64,000 nucleotides of DNA from Pseudozobellia sp. WGM2 (GCF_017810075.1 NZ_JADNYK010000001.1:248001-312000); one strand, 5' to 3'; shown: positions 34,325 to 44,355, numbered from the stretch's first letter. Made by a program: numbers and translations. The notes: generated by a model not told the origin, from the letters alone.

Positions 34325-34383
34325 TAAGTACTAAAATAAACTCTAAAACGGTAAACATACCGGTTATATATTTGGTCTGCTAA

Positions 34384-36588
34384 TTAGGAAAGATAACTCA
34401 AGATAATTTCTAGAAATTTTGAAAGATTATAGGGTTTGTGAATAATATCATTTATTCCCGAGTTTAAAATTTCAGTCTTGTTCTCATCAAGTTCTACCGC
34501 TGTTAAAGCAATTATCGGTAAATCTTTATTGAATTTTCGAATATGGCGTGCAGCTTCTGTTCCATTCATTTTGGGCATGTTAATATCCATCAATACCAAA
34601 TCGAAATGGTTTGTTTTGCACATTGAAATAGCTTCTGAACCATCATCGGCAAGACTAGATTTTATACGATACTTTTCGAGCGTTTTTTGGGTCACTTTTT
34701 GATTGATTCTATTATCGTCAACAATTAGAACTCGTTTTAAACTTAAGGTCTCCTCTTTATAATTGGTATTTAAAACTTTATGAATCGTTTCTTTTGAAGC
34801 TGATTTTTCATCAAAAACTGTGAGATTCAATTCGAAACTAAACTCAGAACCATTGCCAAGTTCACTTCTCAAATGAATTTTACTATTATAAAGTTTTAAA
34901 ATTTTCTTTACAATGGTCAGGCCAAGACCAGTTCCATTATGACCGCGCTTGTTATTTTCTATTTGGGTGAACTCATTGAAAATGGCACTCTGTTTGTCTA
35001 AGGGAATGCCGGGGCCATCATCTTTTATTATGAACCGGGTTTTAAACGTATTGTTCTTACGACTTTTAAGCAGCTTTAATTCAAGCCATATATTTCCGTT
35101 TTCTGTAAACTTAATTGCATTACCGACTAAATTGATGAGCACTTGAGATAATCGAATGGGATCGCCCACCAAATGATTCGGTATTTCTTTATCGATATTT
35201 AAATGCAGTTGATTTCCGTTTTCTTGAAGGGTAGACTCAAAAGATCGAACTATATTTTGTAATAAAATGTCTAATTCATAGGGGATTCTAGATAAGCTGA
35301 TGGAATCAGCATCCATTTTACTGAGCAATAACACATCGTTAATTAATGAAAGCAAATAATCTGCTGAAAATTTCAGTGAGTTCAAATCATCGGAATACGC
35401 TTCTAAATTTTTGTCCTCCTTCAATAAAGTAGATATGCCAATTACGCCATATAATGGGGTTCTCAATTCGTGACTTACAGTGGATAAAAATTTGGTTTTT
35501 ACCTTCGAAAGCTTTTCTGCCTTTTCTCGTGCTGCATTAAGTTCTTTATTCTTTGTCTGTAAGTTTTCTATATATTTCTTTCTAGTTCTGTAAAATATGT
35601 AAATACCTAAGAGTGAAATAAGTAAAATGGCTACAACGAAAATAAGCATACTCGTCAGTGACCTCGATTTAGAAATAAGCTCTTCAGAATATTTCTGTTC
35701 TTTTAAGGCTGCTTCTAAGTCTTTGTGAGCTTGTTCCAACTCGAACTTGGCTCTTGCTTTCTCAGTTTCCTCTAATTTTTTTAGTGTATAGGCTCTTTGT
35801 TTATAATCGTGATATTTGTCAAGATTCTTATAAGCTTGCTTGAAGTTGTAGGTTTCTTTATAGAGACTAGCCAGATTTTCATAGGCTTCAAGAGCAAGAT
35901 CGGTGTTATCTTCTGCATCGGCCAAGTCGGCAATATATTTTAGCTTCAACTCGGCGGCCCTATAATTTTTTTGGGTTAGATGATATCGTCCATATAGAAG
36001 ATCCATATAAACTTTGTTCAGCGTATCGATATCTTTAACCGGTAGAGTCTCGGCCTGTTTAAGAATTTTATACGCTTTATCGGGTTCGTCGTTGTCGAGA
36101 TAGGTCCATATCAGGTTGATATAGGTCAGGTAAACCTCGTCGAAATCTTTTAGTTTTTCATTAAGAGCAATACTTTCCTCAAAATAATGAATGGCCAGGT
36201 CTAAGGTGTTCTTGTTGTCAGAATATAGAATGCCTAGGTTAAGTGCTCCCCAAGCTATCAAGCTGTCCTCGCCCATTTCTCTAGCAAGCTCAAGGGCTTT
36301 TTCAGAGTATTTCTTTCCTTGAACGCTATCATCTGATTCAGCGTATATGGCACCTAAAAGGTCGTAGCCCAGAAATTCATAATCTCTTTGTTTGTATTCT
36401 TTTCCCTTTTCGACGAGTTCCGAAGCATATTCAATGGCTTCTTTATATTGATACAAGTCGTATGCTGCATTTGATCTGTTTAGATACGACTCTAACGTAT
36501 CACGTGTCCAAATCGAATCGCTTTGGCCAATGGCAATAGTAGAACAACAGAGAAAACCCAGTAAAGCTAGCAGCTTAATTTTACTCAT
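34384..36588 (-). CDS. Hybrid sensor histidine kinase with periplasmic TPR sensor
   Basis: This 734-residue protein has a signal peptide (1-21), a periplasmic TPR domain (about 35-270), a coiled-coil linker and a membrane segment (about 312-333). The HisKA domain carries His373 in STVSHELRTPLYG; the HATPase domain has LINLVGNAIKFT, DDGPGIP and GTGLGLTIVKK. A C-terminal receiver (about 603-734) has the acidic pair in VDDN, the acceptor Asp in LMDINMPKMNG and the Lys in IHKPY. Signalling therefore ends in its own receiver; the downstream partner is not encoded nearby. TPR-type sensors like this are widespread in Flavobacteriia. The signal is unknown. Confidence 0.92.
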   Translation of the reverse strand: MSKIKLLALLGFLCCSTIAIGQSDSIWTRDTLESYLNRSNAAYDLYQYKEAIEYASELVEKGKEYKQRDYEFLGYDLLGAIYAESDDSVQGKKYSEKALELAREMGEDSLIAWGALNLGILYSDNKNTLDLAIHYFEESIALNEKLKDFDEVYLTYINLIWTYLDNDEPDKAYKILKQAETLPVKDIDTLNKVYMDLLYGRYHLTQKNYRAAELKLKYIADLADAEDNTDLALEAYENLASLYKETYNFKQAYKNLDKYHDYKQRAYTLKKLEETEKARAKFELEQAHKDLEAALKEQKYSEELISKSRSLTSMLIFVVAILLISLLGIYIFYRTRKKYIENLQTKNKELNAAREKAEKLSKVKTKFLSTVSHELRTPLYGVIGISTLLKEDKNLEAYSDDLNSLKFSADYLLSLINDVLLLSKMDADSISLSRIPYELDILLQNIVRSFESTLQENGNQLHLNIDKEIPNHLVGDPIRLSQVLINLVGNAIKFTENGNIWLELKLLKSRKNNTFKTRFIIKDDGPGIPLDKQSAIFNEFTQIENNKRGHNGTGLGLTIVKKILKLYNSKIHLRSELGNGSEFSFELNLTVFDEKSASKETIHKVLNTNYKEETLSLKRVLIVDDNRINQKVTQKTLEKYRIKSSLADDGSEAISMCKTNHFDLVLMDINMPKMNGTEAARHIRKFNKDLPIIALTAVELDENKTEILNSGINDIIHKPYNLSKFLEIILSYLS

Positions 36589-36722
36589 AAGTTTGGGGCT
36601 GTATAGTATTGTGGGGAAAGCCCTTTAGCCAACTAATATAGCAATTTGAAATAAAAATAGAGAGATACTTAACTAGAGATCGATAGAGTGCTCTGCCTGC
36701 CTTTTATTACTCTTAACACGAT

Positions 36723-37277
36723 TTAAGGCAATTCTACACCCTCAGTTGTGAAAGAAAATGCTTGAGCCCCAAGGCCACCGACCATAACAGCTTGAAATAA
36801 TGGATTAAGTTGTTTTTTGGCATACCAATGTATAATGAAATTCGCACCACTACCACCTGAGGTATCTTGTTGCTCAATAACATAATCTATGGTCTCCATC
36901 GGTCGTAAGTAGATAGGCTTATCAATATATTTTCTTACCAAATCGCCCTCGGTGTTATAATAATCTATTTTATCGACGAATAGACTGTCTCGAATACTAG
37001 TATTTCTTATACTCAATGTTGCGGTAAGAAGCGTTCGGCTATCACGGGTCTGATTATAGATGTCAGAATAAATAGGTACATATACTTCGTGCACTTCAGA
37101 GGCCAATGGGCTTTTTAGTACATTTCTATTGAGCATATGGTCGTCTAAAATTTCAACAGGAATCTTTTTATCGCCTGCATCTTTACAAGAAAAAAGAAAT
37201 AGGGTCATTGCAAGGCAACTACCCACTGTCAAAACTAGGGAGCACTTCATAAACCGAGTAAAATTGAATCTAGTCAT
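36723..37277 (-). CDS. DUF3124 lipoprotein
   Basis: This 184-residue lipoprotein has a lipobox LFSC (Cys about 31). The DUF3124 core shows EVYVPIYSDIYN, LLTATLSIRNTSIRD, the aromatic YYNTEGDLVRKYIDKP and GGSGANFIIHWYAKK. The family has no known function to me. It lies 56 nt after the gnd start in the same direction, separated by a hairpin. Confidence 0.8.
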   Translation of the reverse strand: MTRFNFTRFMKCSLVLTVGSCLAMTLFLFSCKDAGDKKIPVEILDDHMLNRNVLKSPLASEVHEVYVPIYSDIYNQTRDSRTLLTATLSIRNTSIRDSLFVDKIDYYNTEGDLVRKYIDKPIYLRPMETIDYVIEQQDTSGGSGANFIIHWYAKKQLNPLFQAVMVGGLGAQAFSFTTEGVELP

Positions 37278-37284
37278 TGGAAAG

Positions 37285-37319
37285 AAAAATAAGAGGGCTA
37301 TCTAATTCTAGATAGCCCT
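37285..37319 (-). terminator. Hairpin terminator after gnd
   Basis: AGGGCTATCTA and TAGATAGCCCT form an 11-bp perfect stem with a 4-base loop. On the minus strand the tail is CTTATTTTTC, a moderate T-run. It separates gnd from the DUF3124 gene. Confidence 0.65.
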
Positions 37320-37332
37320 TCTTGCAATTTTA

Positions 37333-38745
37333 TTAATCCCATTCGGTGTGAAATATACCTTCTTGGTCCAATCGTTCATAGGTGTGCGAACCAAAATAAT
37401 CACGCTGTGCCTGAATTAGATTCAAGGGCAATCGGGTGGAGGTATACGCATCGAAATAGGTTAGTGAATTCGTTAACCCAGGTAATGGAATGCCATTTTT
37501 TGCTGCGTGTGCTACCAATGTTCTTGCTGAACCGACAGTACTCTGAATTTTCTTCACAAAGTTAGGCGAAACCAATAAATTAGGTAGATTGGCATCTTCT
37601 TGAAAAGCTTCGGTTATATCGGCTAAAAGACCTGCTCGTATAATACAACCTTCACGCCAAATTTTGGCAATGGTAGCGATATCTAGGTTGTACTTATATT
37701 CCTTTGAAGCATCGGCCAATTGATGAAGCCCTTGGGCATAGGTAATGATAAATGCAAAATATAAGGCCTCTTCTGCCATTTTCTCTAGTTCCGCTTTATC
37801 AATAGTTTCCACTTCAGGTTTGTCATAAAGTTTATCGGCGGCCGTGCGCTCAAGCTTAAGTGCCGAAATTTCACGCATGCTAACGGCGATATCTATTGAG
37901 GGTACGGGTATGCCAAGGTCCATGGCATTTTGGCTTGTCCATTTGCCGGTGCCTTTTTGCTTGGCTTTGTCTGAGATTTGATCTAGTAACCCTAGTTTTC
38001 CTAGGTTAACATCATCCTTCTGAATAAATATTTTAGAAGTAATCTCTACCAAGAACGATTGTAAACGACCTTCGTTCCATTTGGTATATGTAGTATGAAG
38101 TTCTTCATTCGAATATCCTCCGGCCTTTTTAAGAAGATCGTATATTTCAGAAGTCAATTGCATGAGTCCGTACTCGATACCATTATGTACCATTTTTACA
38201 TAATTACCCGATGATTTAGGGCCTAAGTATGCCACGCAGGGCTCACCATTGTATTTCGCGGATACGGCTTCGAATATGGGCTTTATGTGAGCGTAGGCCG
38301 ATTTAGAGCCTCCCGGCATAATGCTAGGCCCTAAACGGGCGCCCTTCGCACCTCCGGAGACACCTGCGCCAAAGAAATTTATAGCTTTTTCTTGAAGATA
38401 TTCTTCGCGTCTGTCGGTATCTGTGAAGAACGAGTTGCCCCCATCAATAATAATGTCTCCCCTATCAATATGTGGTAAAAGACTCTCGATCACAGAATCT
38501 ACAATCTTACCGGCAGGCACCAATAACATTATCTTACGAGGTTGCTTTAAAGCCTGCACAAAGGTTTTGATACTTGTAGATGCGTTGACCGTTGCTTCGT
38601 GCCCTCCTTCTTCCTTAAGAGCTTTTACTTTTTCGGCATCGAGATCGTGACCAAAAGCCGAAAAACCATTGTCGGCAACGTTCAATATAAAATTGCGTCC
38701 CATAACTCCGAGACCGACCAATCCAAAATCATATTTTCCTTCCAT
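37333..38745 (-). CDS. gnd: 6-phosphogluconate dehydrogenase, decarboxylating
   Basis: The 470-residue enzyme has the NADP-binding GLGVMGRNFILNVADNG, the IIDGGNS motif, the catalytic GAKGARLGPSIMPGGS and the active-site KMVHNGIEYGLMQL block. Length matches the homodimeric bacterial enzyme. It oxidises 6-phosphogluconate to ribulose 5-phosphate. It is transcribed divergently from zwf and pgl across a 154-bp spacer, so the whole oxidative pentose phosphate branch is grouped here. Confidence 0.97.
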   Translation of the reverse strand: MEGKYDFGLVGLGVMGRNFILNVADNGFSAFGHDLDAEKVKALKEEGGHEATVNASTSIKTFVQALKQPRKIMLLVPAGKIVDSVIESLLPHIDRGDIIIDGGNSFFTDTDRREEYLQEKAINFFGAGVSGGAKGARLGPSIMPGGSKSAYAHIKPIFEAVSAKYNGEPCVAYLGPKSSGNYVKMVHNGIEYGLMQLTSEIYDLLKKAGGYSNEELHTTYTKWNEGRLQSFLVEITSKIFIQKDDVNLGKLGLLDQISDKAKQKGTGKWTSQNAMDLGIPVPSIDIAVSMREISALKLERTAADKLYDKPEVETIDKAELEKMAEEALYFAFIITYAQGLHQLADASKEYKYNLDIATIAKIWREGCIIRAGLLADITEAFQEDANLPNLLVSPNFVKKIQSTVGSARTLVAHAAKNGIPLPGLTNSLTYFDAYTSTRLPLNLIQAQRDYFGSHTYERLDQEGIFHTEWD

Positions 38746-38899
38746 AGTATAGTTTTCTGTTTAACCAAAGGGTTCAAAATTTGACTGCTGAACCATGAAT
38801 ATCAAAATTAAATGAAAATATTGAGACAAGTGATTAAGTTAGGGTAAACTCGTTGCTTATGCCTATACTTTTCGATACTTTTACGGCTTAAATTTTTCT

Positions 38900-40438
38900 A
38901 TGGCTATGAATAAGACAGAAAATCAGATTCTTGTGATATTTGGCGCTTCAGGCGATTTGACGGCAAGAAAATTAGTTCCGGCACTTTTCAACCTTTATGT
39001 GGCTGATCAGTTAGGCGAAAATTTTGTGGTCTTAGGTGCCAGTAGAAGCGATATGACCGATACGGAATTTAGAAAAAAAGTAGTTTCTGACAGTTCTTAT
39101 CTTAAGGATAAGATTAAGGATCAAGATGAAGAGTATATTAAAAAGTTCGCCGATAAATTCTTTTACGAAGATTTGGGGGGAAGTTACGATACCGATTATG
39201 GTAAACTGAGAAATAGAATAGAGGACCTCAAGAACAAGCATAACACTTCAGGTAATATTATCTATTATCTCTCGACGCCCCCTACCTTATACGAGACAAT
39301 AGCTCAGCGCTTGGCAGATGCTGGTATGAGTACCCAAAACCACGGTTGGAAACGTTTGATCGTTGAAAAACCTTTCGGGTATAGCCTAGAAACCGCAAAG
39401 CAGTTGAACAAAGGGTTGCAGCAATTCTTTAAAGAACATCAGATATATCGTATCGATCATTATTTGGGTAAAGAAACGGTTCAAAACCTTTTAGTTACCC
39501 GTTTCGCGAACAGTATTTTCGAACCCCTTTGGAACCGGAACTATATTCACCATGTTGAAATCACCAATGCCGAACAGGTTGGTGTAGAAAAGAGAGGTGG
39601 GTATTATGATAAGTCGGGTGCTCTTCGTGATATGTTTCAAAATCATTTGTTACAAATTGTTTCTTTGGTGGTTATGGAACCACCTATTAGCGATGCGCCG
39701 GAAGATATCAGAAATGAGAAGGTCAAGGCTTTGAAGTCGCTTAGAATAATGAAAGATGAAAAAGAGCTGTTCGACAATACGATACGTGCACAATATACCA
39801 GTTCAACGATTGATGGCAAATCGGTCAAAGGGTATCGAGAAGAAGAAGGGGTAGATAAAAATTCGACCACCGAAACTTATGCAGCGATAAAGTTTTTTGT
39901 AGATAATTGGAGGTGGAAGAACATTCCGTTTTATGTTAGAACGGCCAAAAGAATGCCCACGAAGGTTACCGAGGTTGTCATTCACTTTAAAACTCCTCAC
40001 CATCAGATTTTTAAAGATTCAGGTGTGCACGACAAAGACAATAAGTTGATTATTCGCATTCAGCCTGATGAGGGAATTTTAGTAAAATTCGGAGTCAAAG
40101 TACCTGGGCAAGGCTTCAAAGTTGAACGGGCAAACCTTGATTTTTACTATGCTAATTTGGCCGAAACTCATGTTATGGATGCTTATGAACGACTACTTTT
40201 AGACGCTATGCAGGGTGACGCTACACTTTATGCCAGGGCAGATGAGGTTGAAGCGGCATGGGAGTTTGTGGATCCTATTTTAAAATATTGGGAGGGCGGC
40301 AAAGATGTACGAATGTATGGTTACGCAGCAGGTGTATGGGGTCCGGAAAATTCCGATGAACTTATTGAGGGCATTGGTTCTTGGCGTAACCCAGGTCCGA
40401 ATTTGACAGATGATCCTGGTTTCTGTGTTATTTGCTAG
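38900..40438 (+). CDS. zwf: Glucose-6-phosphate 1-dehydrogenase
   Basis: The 512-residue enzyme has the dinucleotide-binding VIFGASGDLTARKLVPALF, the catalytic signature YRIDHYLGKETVQNLLV and the EKPFGYSLETAK block. It oxidises glucose 6-phosphate to 6-phosphogluconolactone with NADP. The frame has ATG codons at 38900 and 38906; either could be used. pgl follows 46 nt later, as in a zwf-pgl operon. Confidence 0.97.
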   Translation: MAMNKTENQILVIFGASGDLTARKLVPALFNLYVADQLGENFVVLGASRSDMTDTEFRKKVVSDSSYLKDKIKDQDEEYIKKFADKFFYEDLGGSYDTDYGKLRNRIEDLKNKHNTSGNIIYYLSTPPTLYETIAQRLADAGMSTQNHGWKRLIVEKPFGYSLETAKQLNKGLQQFFKEHQIYRIDHYLGKETVQNLLVTRFANSIFEPLWNRNYIHHVEITNAEQVGVEKRGGYYDKSGALRDMFQNHLLQIVSLVVMEPPISDAPEDIRNEKVKALKSLRIMKDEKELFDNTIRAQYTSSTIDGKSVKGYREEEGVDKNSTTETYAAIKFFVDNWRWKNIPFYVRTAKRMPTKVTEVVIHFKTPHHQIFKDSGVHDKDNKLIIRIQPDEGILVKFGVKVPGQGFKVERANLDFYYANLAETHVMDAYERLLLDAMQGDATLYARADEVEAAWEFVDPILKYWEGGKDVRMYGYAAGVWGPENSDELIEGIGSWRNPGPNLTDDPGFCVIC

Positions 40439-40484
40439 ATTTTGAATTACAAAAAGTTATTGTTTAATAGGATTAGTGATTGAT

Positions 40485-41204
40485 ATGAAGTTGAAGATAT
40501 ATAAAGATAAAAACACAGTTGCGGAAGAGTTCTCTAAGTTTTTTGCATCGCAAACGGGCGAAAACAAAGAATTTCATGTAGCCCTTTCAGGGGGCAGTAC
40601 CCCAAAAATCGTTTTTGATGTGCTTGCCTATGAATTTGGAAGCAGTGTTGACTGGTCTGTAGTTCATTTTTATTGGGGCGATGAGCGTTGCGTATCGCCA
40701 GATGATGACCAGAGCAATTATAAAATGACCGTTGAACATTTGTTCTCAAAAATTGATGTTCCCGAAAGCAATATACATCGCATTCTAGGGGAGAATGACC
40801 CAATACAAGAAGCACAGCGCTATTCAACGGTTTTAATTGATACGCTGCCAAATGTCAATGGATACCCTCAATTTGATTTGGTTATTCTTGGTATGGGTGA
40901 CGATGGGCACACGGCTTCCATTTTTCCCCATGAAATTGAATTATGGCATTCAGATAAAGTATGTGAAGTGGCCGTGCACCCTGAAAGTGGTCAAAAACGG
41001 GTCACCATAACGGGCGATGCAATAAACAACGCCAAAACTGTTGCGTTTTTGGTCACAGGGGAAAGTAAGGTAGAAAAGGTTTCGGAAATATTAGACCAAA
41101 AAGGTGGCTTTAAATCTTATCCTGCAAATTTGGTGGCTCCAAAGTCTGGAAACCTGTTGTGGTTTTTAGACGAGGCGGCAGCTACGGGTATTACTTCAAA
41201 ATAA
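40485..41204 (+). CDS. pgl: 6-phosphogluconolactonase
   Basis: I choose the ATG at 40485 rather than the GTG nine bases upstream; this gives 239 residues. Motifs are ALSGGSTPKIVFDVLA, FYWGDERCVSPDDDQSNY and GMGDDGHTASIFP, characteristic of the NagB-like lactonase family. It hydrolyses the product of Zwf. Its last 14 bases overlap the end of the convergent thioesterase gene. Confidence 0.95.
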   Translation: MKLKIYKDKNTVAEEFSKFFASQTGENKEFHVALSGGSTPKIVFDVLAYEFGSSVDWSVVHFYWGDERCVSPDDDQSNYKMTVEHLFSKIDVPESNIHRILGENDPIQEAQRYSTVLIDTLPNVNGYPQFDLVILGMGDDGHTASIFPHEIELWHSDKVCEVAVHPESGQKRVTITGDAINNAKTVAFLVTGESKVEKVSEILDQKGGFKSYPANLVAPKSGNLLWFLDEAAATGITSK

Positions 41205-41736
41205 TCTTAACGTTCTCTTTTTCTAGATCGTTTAGATGTTCATCTATTTTAAAATGGGAGCTTTCGAACTCGGTATCTCTAATGAAAGCTTCCTCTTTTC
41301 GTTTTTTGCTTCTTGCAAAGCGTCGTACACCTTGCTCATTTTCCAATAGTAAACCGGGCACAGCTATACTTTTTGCATTCTCATCTTTGGCCACCATGGT
41401 GAAGTATGAAGAGTTACAATGCCTTTTGGTACCTTTCGTAATGTTTTCAGATTCTACACGAACACCGACTACCATTGAAGTTCGGCCGGTATAATTTATA
41501 GAGGCTCTCAAAGTTAGAAGTTCACCAACTTCTACAGGGTGTAGAAAATCGACCCGATTCACAGATGCCGTCACACAATAGCACTGCGAGTGTTTCGAAG
41601 CGCAGGCGAATGCAATTTGGTCCATGAGATTGAGAATATGCCCACCATGTACTTTACCGCCAAAATTGGAGTGGGAGGGGAGCATCAGCTCGGTTATCGA
41701 TACTCTTGATTCTGTTGCACTTTTGAATGTTTCCAT
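41191..41736 (-). CDS. Acyl-CoA thioesterase (hotdog fold)
   Basis: This 181-residue protein has the YciA/ACOT-type hotdog core: NFGGKVHGGHILNLMDQIAF, then VDFLHPVEVGELLTLRA and GVRVESENITKG. The HGG with following Asp is the expected active-site region. A C-terminal lysine-rich tail (RRFARSKKRKEE) extends beyond the fold. It starts directly after the stop of the preceding gene on the same strand. Confidence 0.88.
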   Translation of the reverse strand: METFKSATESRVSITELMLPSHSNFGGKVHGGHILNLMDQIAFACASKHSQCYCVTASVNRVDFLHPVEVGELLTLRASINYTGRTSMVVGVRVESENITKGTKRHCNSSYFTMVAKDENAKSIAVPGLLLENEQGVRRFARSKKRKEEAFIRDTEFESSHFKIDEHLNDLEKENVKIILK

Positions 41737-42102
41737 TTACTTTCTGAAATGTGGGGATTGTTCTTGCTCTACTTGAGTTACAAAATACTTGGTGTCACCC
41801 AGCCAAAAGAAGGTGGCAAAACGTTCTGTATAATGTAATTTTACGTATTGACCTTGGTAGTCTTGCAATTTCTCTATAACCTCTTTATCCTTATCTAAAA
41901 CTGAAAAAGAAAAAATTTGGGCACCCGAAATACCCTGACTGATCTCACCTTCCCAAGTTTTTACCAGAATACCCTTATGGCTGATTTTTATAAGCTCACC
42001 GGAACGAATACCATCACTGTAAGGTACGAAATAGATAAAGGCATAGATCAACGCGAACAGAGCAATGATAATGCCTAGCGTAATAAATAGAGGTTTTTTC
42101 AT
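41737..42102 (-). CDS. Small membrane-anchored protein of unknown function
   Basis: This 121-residue protein has one N-terminal membrane segment (about 5-27, FITLGIIIALFALIYAFIYF) and a beta-rich domain outside (GELIKISHKGILVKTWEGE, VKLHYTERFATFFWLGDTKY). Homologues in related genomes sometimes carry the label 6-phosphogluconate dehydrogenase, which the sequence does not support. It abuts the thioesterase gene without a gap. Function unknown. Confidence 0.65.
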   Translation of the reverse strand: MKKPLFITLGIIIALFALIYAFIYFVPYSDGIRSGELIKISHKGILVKTWEGEISQGISGAQIFSFSVLDKDKEVIEKLQDYQGQYVKLHYTERFATFFWLGDTKYFVTQVEQEQSPHFRK

Positions 42103-42140
42103 AGTACAAGTGTCAAGTTAGATTTACTTCAAGGCTGAAA

Positions 42141-43505
42141 TTATAAATTTAATTTACCCGAGGTATTGGTTTCATTTTCAATTTCTTCCAAATCATCTTC
42201 CGCCCGCCTCAAGATAGGGTCTGGAAGTGACTTTTTTGCCTTGGCACCCATTTTTTTCAATTTCTCGATACTTACGATGATATTACCACGACCATCAAAA
42301 AGCTTGTTCATCGCCCCTTTATATTCCGATTTGGCCTCATCCATCTTTTTGCCGACTTTGGTCAAATCGGTCATAAATCCTTCGAATTTATCGTAAAGGG
42401 CACCAGCTTGTCGTGCAATCTCGATGGCATTACGTTGTTGTTTTTCATTGTTCCACATACTATCGATAGTTCGCAAGGTAGCCAGTAAAGTAGAAGGGGT
42501 TACGATAACAATGTTCTTTTCGAAAGCTTTATTGTAAAGCGTGTTGTCATTGTTTATGGCAATGGCGAAGGCGGGTTCTATGGGAACGAACATCAATACA
42601 AAATCAGGACTCTCCATTTCGTACAAATCTTCATATTTCTTGGCCGATAGTTGGTCTACGTGTTTTCTGAGGGAATTGATATGGTCTTTTAGAAACTTAT
42701 CTCGCAATTCATCTTCAGCATTAACGAAGCGCTCATAATCGGTCAATGATACTTTAGAATCGACGACCATTTTTTTGCCGTCAGGTAGATTAATGATGAC
42801 ATCGGGAAGCACCCGCGATCCATCTTCACGGGTAAAGCTCTGTTGCACCGAATATTCCCGGTCTTTTTCCAAACCTGACTTTTCTAGTACACGCTCTAAA
42901 ACGAGCTCGCCCCAATTGCCTTGCATTTTGCTGTCGCCTTTTAGGGCCTTGGTCAAATTTTCAGCCTCTTGGGTAATTTTCAAGTTTTGGGTCTGCAAGT
43001 TCAGTAACTGCTCTTTTAGAGCGGAATGAATACTGATGTTCTCTTTTTGACTTTCTTCAACCTTCTTTTCAAAAAGTTGAATTTTTTCATTAAGTGGAGT
43101 AAGTATGTCTTTGATATTCTTTTCGTTACGCTCGGTAAATTTTAGACTTTTCTCTTCGAGAATCTTATTGGCCAAGTTCTCGAATTCTTTGGTAAATCGC
43201 TCTTGCAGTTTTTCGACTTCCAGTTTTTGTTCCTGATTTTTAGCGTCTAAATTTTCAATATCTGCTTGGTACCGAACGATTTGGTTACTTAATTGAGACT
43301 TTTCATCTTGCAGATGGTTTTTATGCTCCTCGGCATCTCGTAAACGTTGTTCTAACGTCGTCAGGTTGGCGTGTAACTGTTGTTCACGTTCTTCCAAAGC
43401 ACTTTGACTTGATTTGGTTTTTAAATTTTGAATGTAATTGCCTAAAAAATAGCCGATAGCAAGGCAAATCAGGCCAACCAATAAGTATATCAAATATTCG
43501 TTCAT
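42141..43505 (-). CDS. rmuC: DNA recombination protein RmuC
   Basis: I start at the ATG at 43505, giving 454 residues, because the longer frame starts with TTG two codons earlier. The protein has an N-terminal membrane anchor (about 2-22), a long coiled coil (about 28-190) and the RmuC domain with MQGNWGELVLERVLEKSGLE, LPDVIINLPDGKKMVVDSKV and ETPDFVLMFVPIE-like MESPDFVLMFVPIEPAF. RmuC limits certain DNA rearrangements and has a PD-(D/E)XK-like fold. Confidence 0.93.
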   Translation of the reverse strand: MNEYLIYLLVGLICLAIGYFLGNYIQNLKTKSSQSALEEREQQLHANLTTLEQRLRDAEEHKNHLQDEKSQLSNQIVRYQADIENLDAKNQEQKLEVEKLQERFTKEFENLANKILEEKSLKFTERNEKNIKDILTPLNEKIQLFEKKVEESQKENISIHSALKEQLLNLQTQNLKITQEAENLTKALKGDSKMQGNWGELVLERVLEKSGLEKDREYSVQQSFTREDGSRVLPDVIINLPDGKKMVVDSKVSLTDYERFVNAEDELRDKFLKDHINSLRKHVDQLSAKKYEDLYEMESPDFVLMFVPIEPAFAIAINNDNTLYNKAFEKNIVIVTPSTLLATLRTIDSMWNNEKQQRNAIEIARQAGALYDKFEGFMTDLTKVGKKMDEAKSEYKGAMNKLFDGRGNIIVSIEKLKKMGAKAKKSLPDPILRRAEDDLEEIENETNTSGKLNL

Positions 43506-43569
43506 TTTCAATTATAATCTTCGCAGTAAAGATACAAGTTTGGTGTTAAAGCTAGATAGGCTTGCTTGT

Positions 43570-44355
43570 TTACTTTTTAATACGAAAAGTGCCGGTTGTA
43601 GCATCAAAAGTCACCACATCATCTGGGAAAATACGTTCGAATGCCTGCTTTTTAATAAGGTCTTGAGGTCGACCAAAGGGATTGTCTTTACCATTCAACA
43701 ACAAAATTTGGTCACATATTTGAATGGCCATCTCTATTTCGTGTGAGGTAAAAACTATCGTCTTTTTGGTATTATGGGCTATTGACCTTAAGAGCTTTAG
43801 AATCTGCACCTTATGAAAGAGGTCGAGGTGGGTGGTAGGTTCATCTAGCAGTATGATTGAAGTGTCTTGCGCCAAGGCTCGGGCAATCATGACCCGTTGC
43901 AATTGCCCATCACTCAATTCATAACATTTTTTATGCTGTAGCGGTTCAAGGTCTAACATATTAAGAGCTTCCTTGATTTTCTTCTTATCGGTAGTTGTGA
44001 GCGTACCGACCCAGTTGGTGTACGGTTGTCTGCCCAAGGCCACCAATTCAATCACGGAAAGGTTCTTAGAGGCAAGTGGCTCGGTCAAAACCACACTCAG
44101 CTTCGACGACAGTTCTCTAGGGGTATACGAAATGAGCGATTTATCATCAACTTCAATATTACCGGAAAGCGCTTCTTGGGCATTGGCCATTGTTCGTAAA
44201 AGAGTTGATTTGCCAATACCGTTTACGCCTATGACGGCCATCAATTCTCCTTGCTTTAAGGTAAAGTCGATATTTTCAGTTATTGATTTATTTTTATAAC
44301 CAATATTTAGGTCAATAACCTTGAGTACGTTATTTGAAGTATTACTTTCAGCCAT
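43570..44355 (-). CDS. ABC transporter ATP-binding protein (FecE/BtuD type)
   Basis: I start at MAESNTSNN (44355), because that ATG overlaps the TAA of the permease gene by one base; a longer frame to 44391 lies inside it. The 261-residue ATPase has Walker A GVNGIGKST, signature LSDGQLQRVMIARALAQ, Walker B IILLDEPTTHLDL and the switch His in FTSHEIEMA. It powers a siderophore/B12-type importer together with the two genes upstream. Next to a cobalamin riboswitch locus it is most likely BtuD; iron-chelate transport is the alternative. Confidence 0.88.
   Translation of the reverse strand: MAESNTSNNVLKVIDLNIGYKNKSITENIDFTLKQGELMAVIGVNGIGKSTLLRTMANAQEALSGNIEVDDKSLISYTPRELSSKLSVVLTEPLASKNLSVIELVALGRQPYTNWVGTLTTTDKKKIKEALNMLDLEPLQHKKCYELSDGQLQRVMIARALAQDTSIILLDEPTTHLDLFHKVQILKLLRSIAHNTKKTIVFTSHEIEMAIQICDQILLLNGKDNPFGRPQDLIKKQAFERIFPDDVVTFDATTGTFRIKK

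Noticed and set aside
40476-40484. GTG start for pgl
   Set aside because: The in-frame ATG three codons later gives the usual length and start for the family.
41737-42102. 6-phosphogluconate dehydrogenase as the identity of the small membrane protein
   Set aside because: The protein has a membrane helix and 121 residues without any dehydrogenase motif; the true gnd is at 37333-38745.
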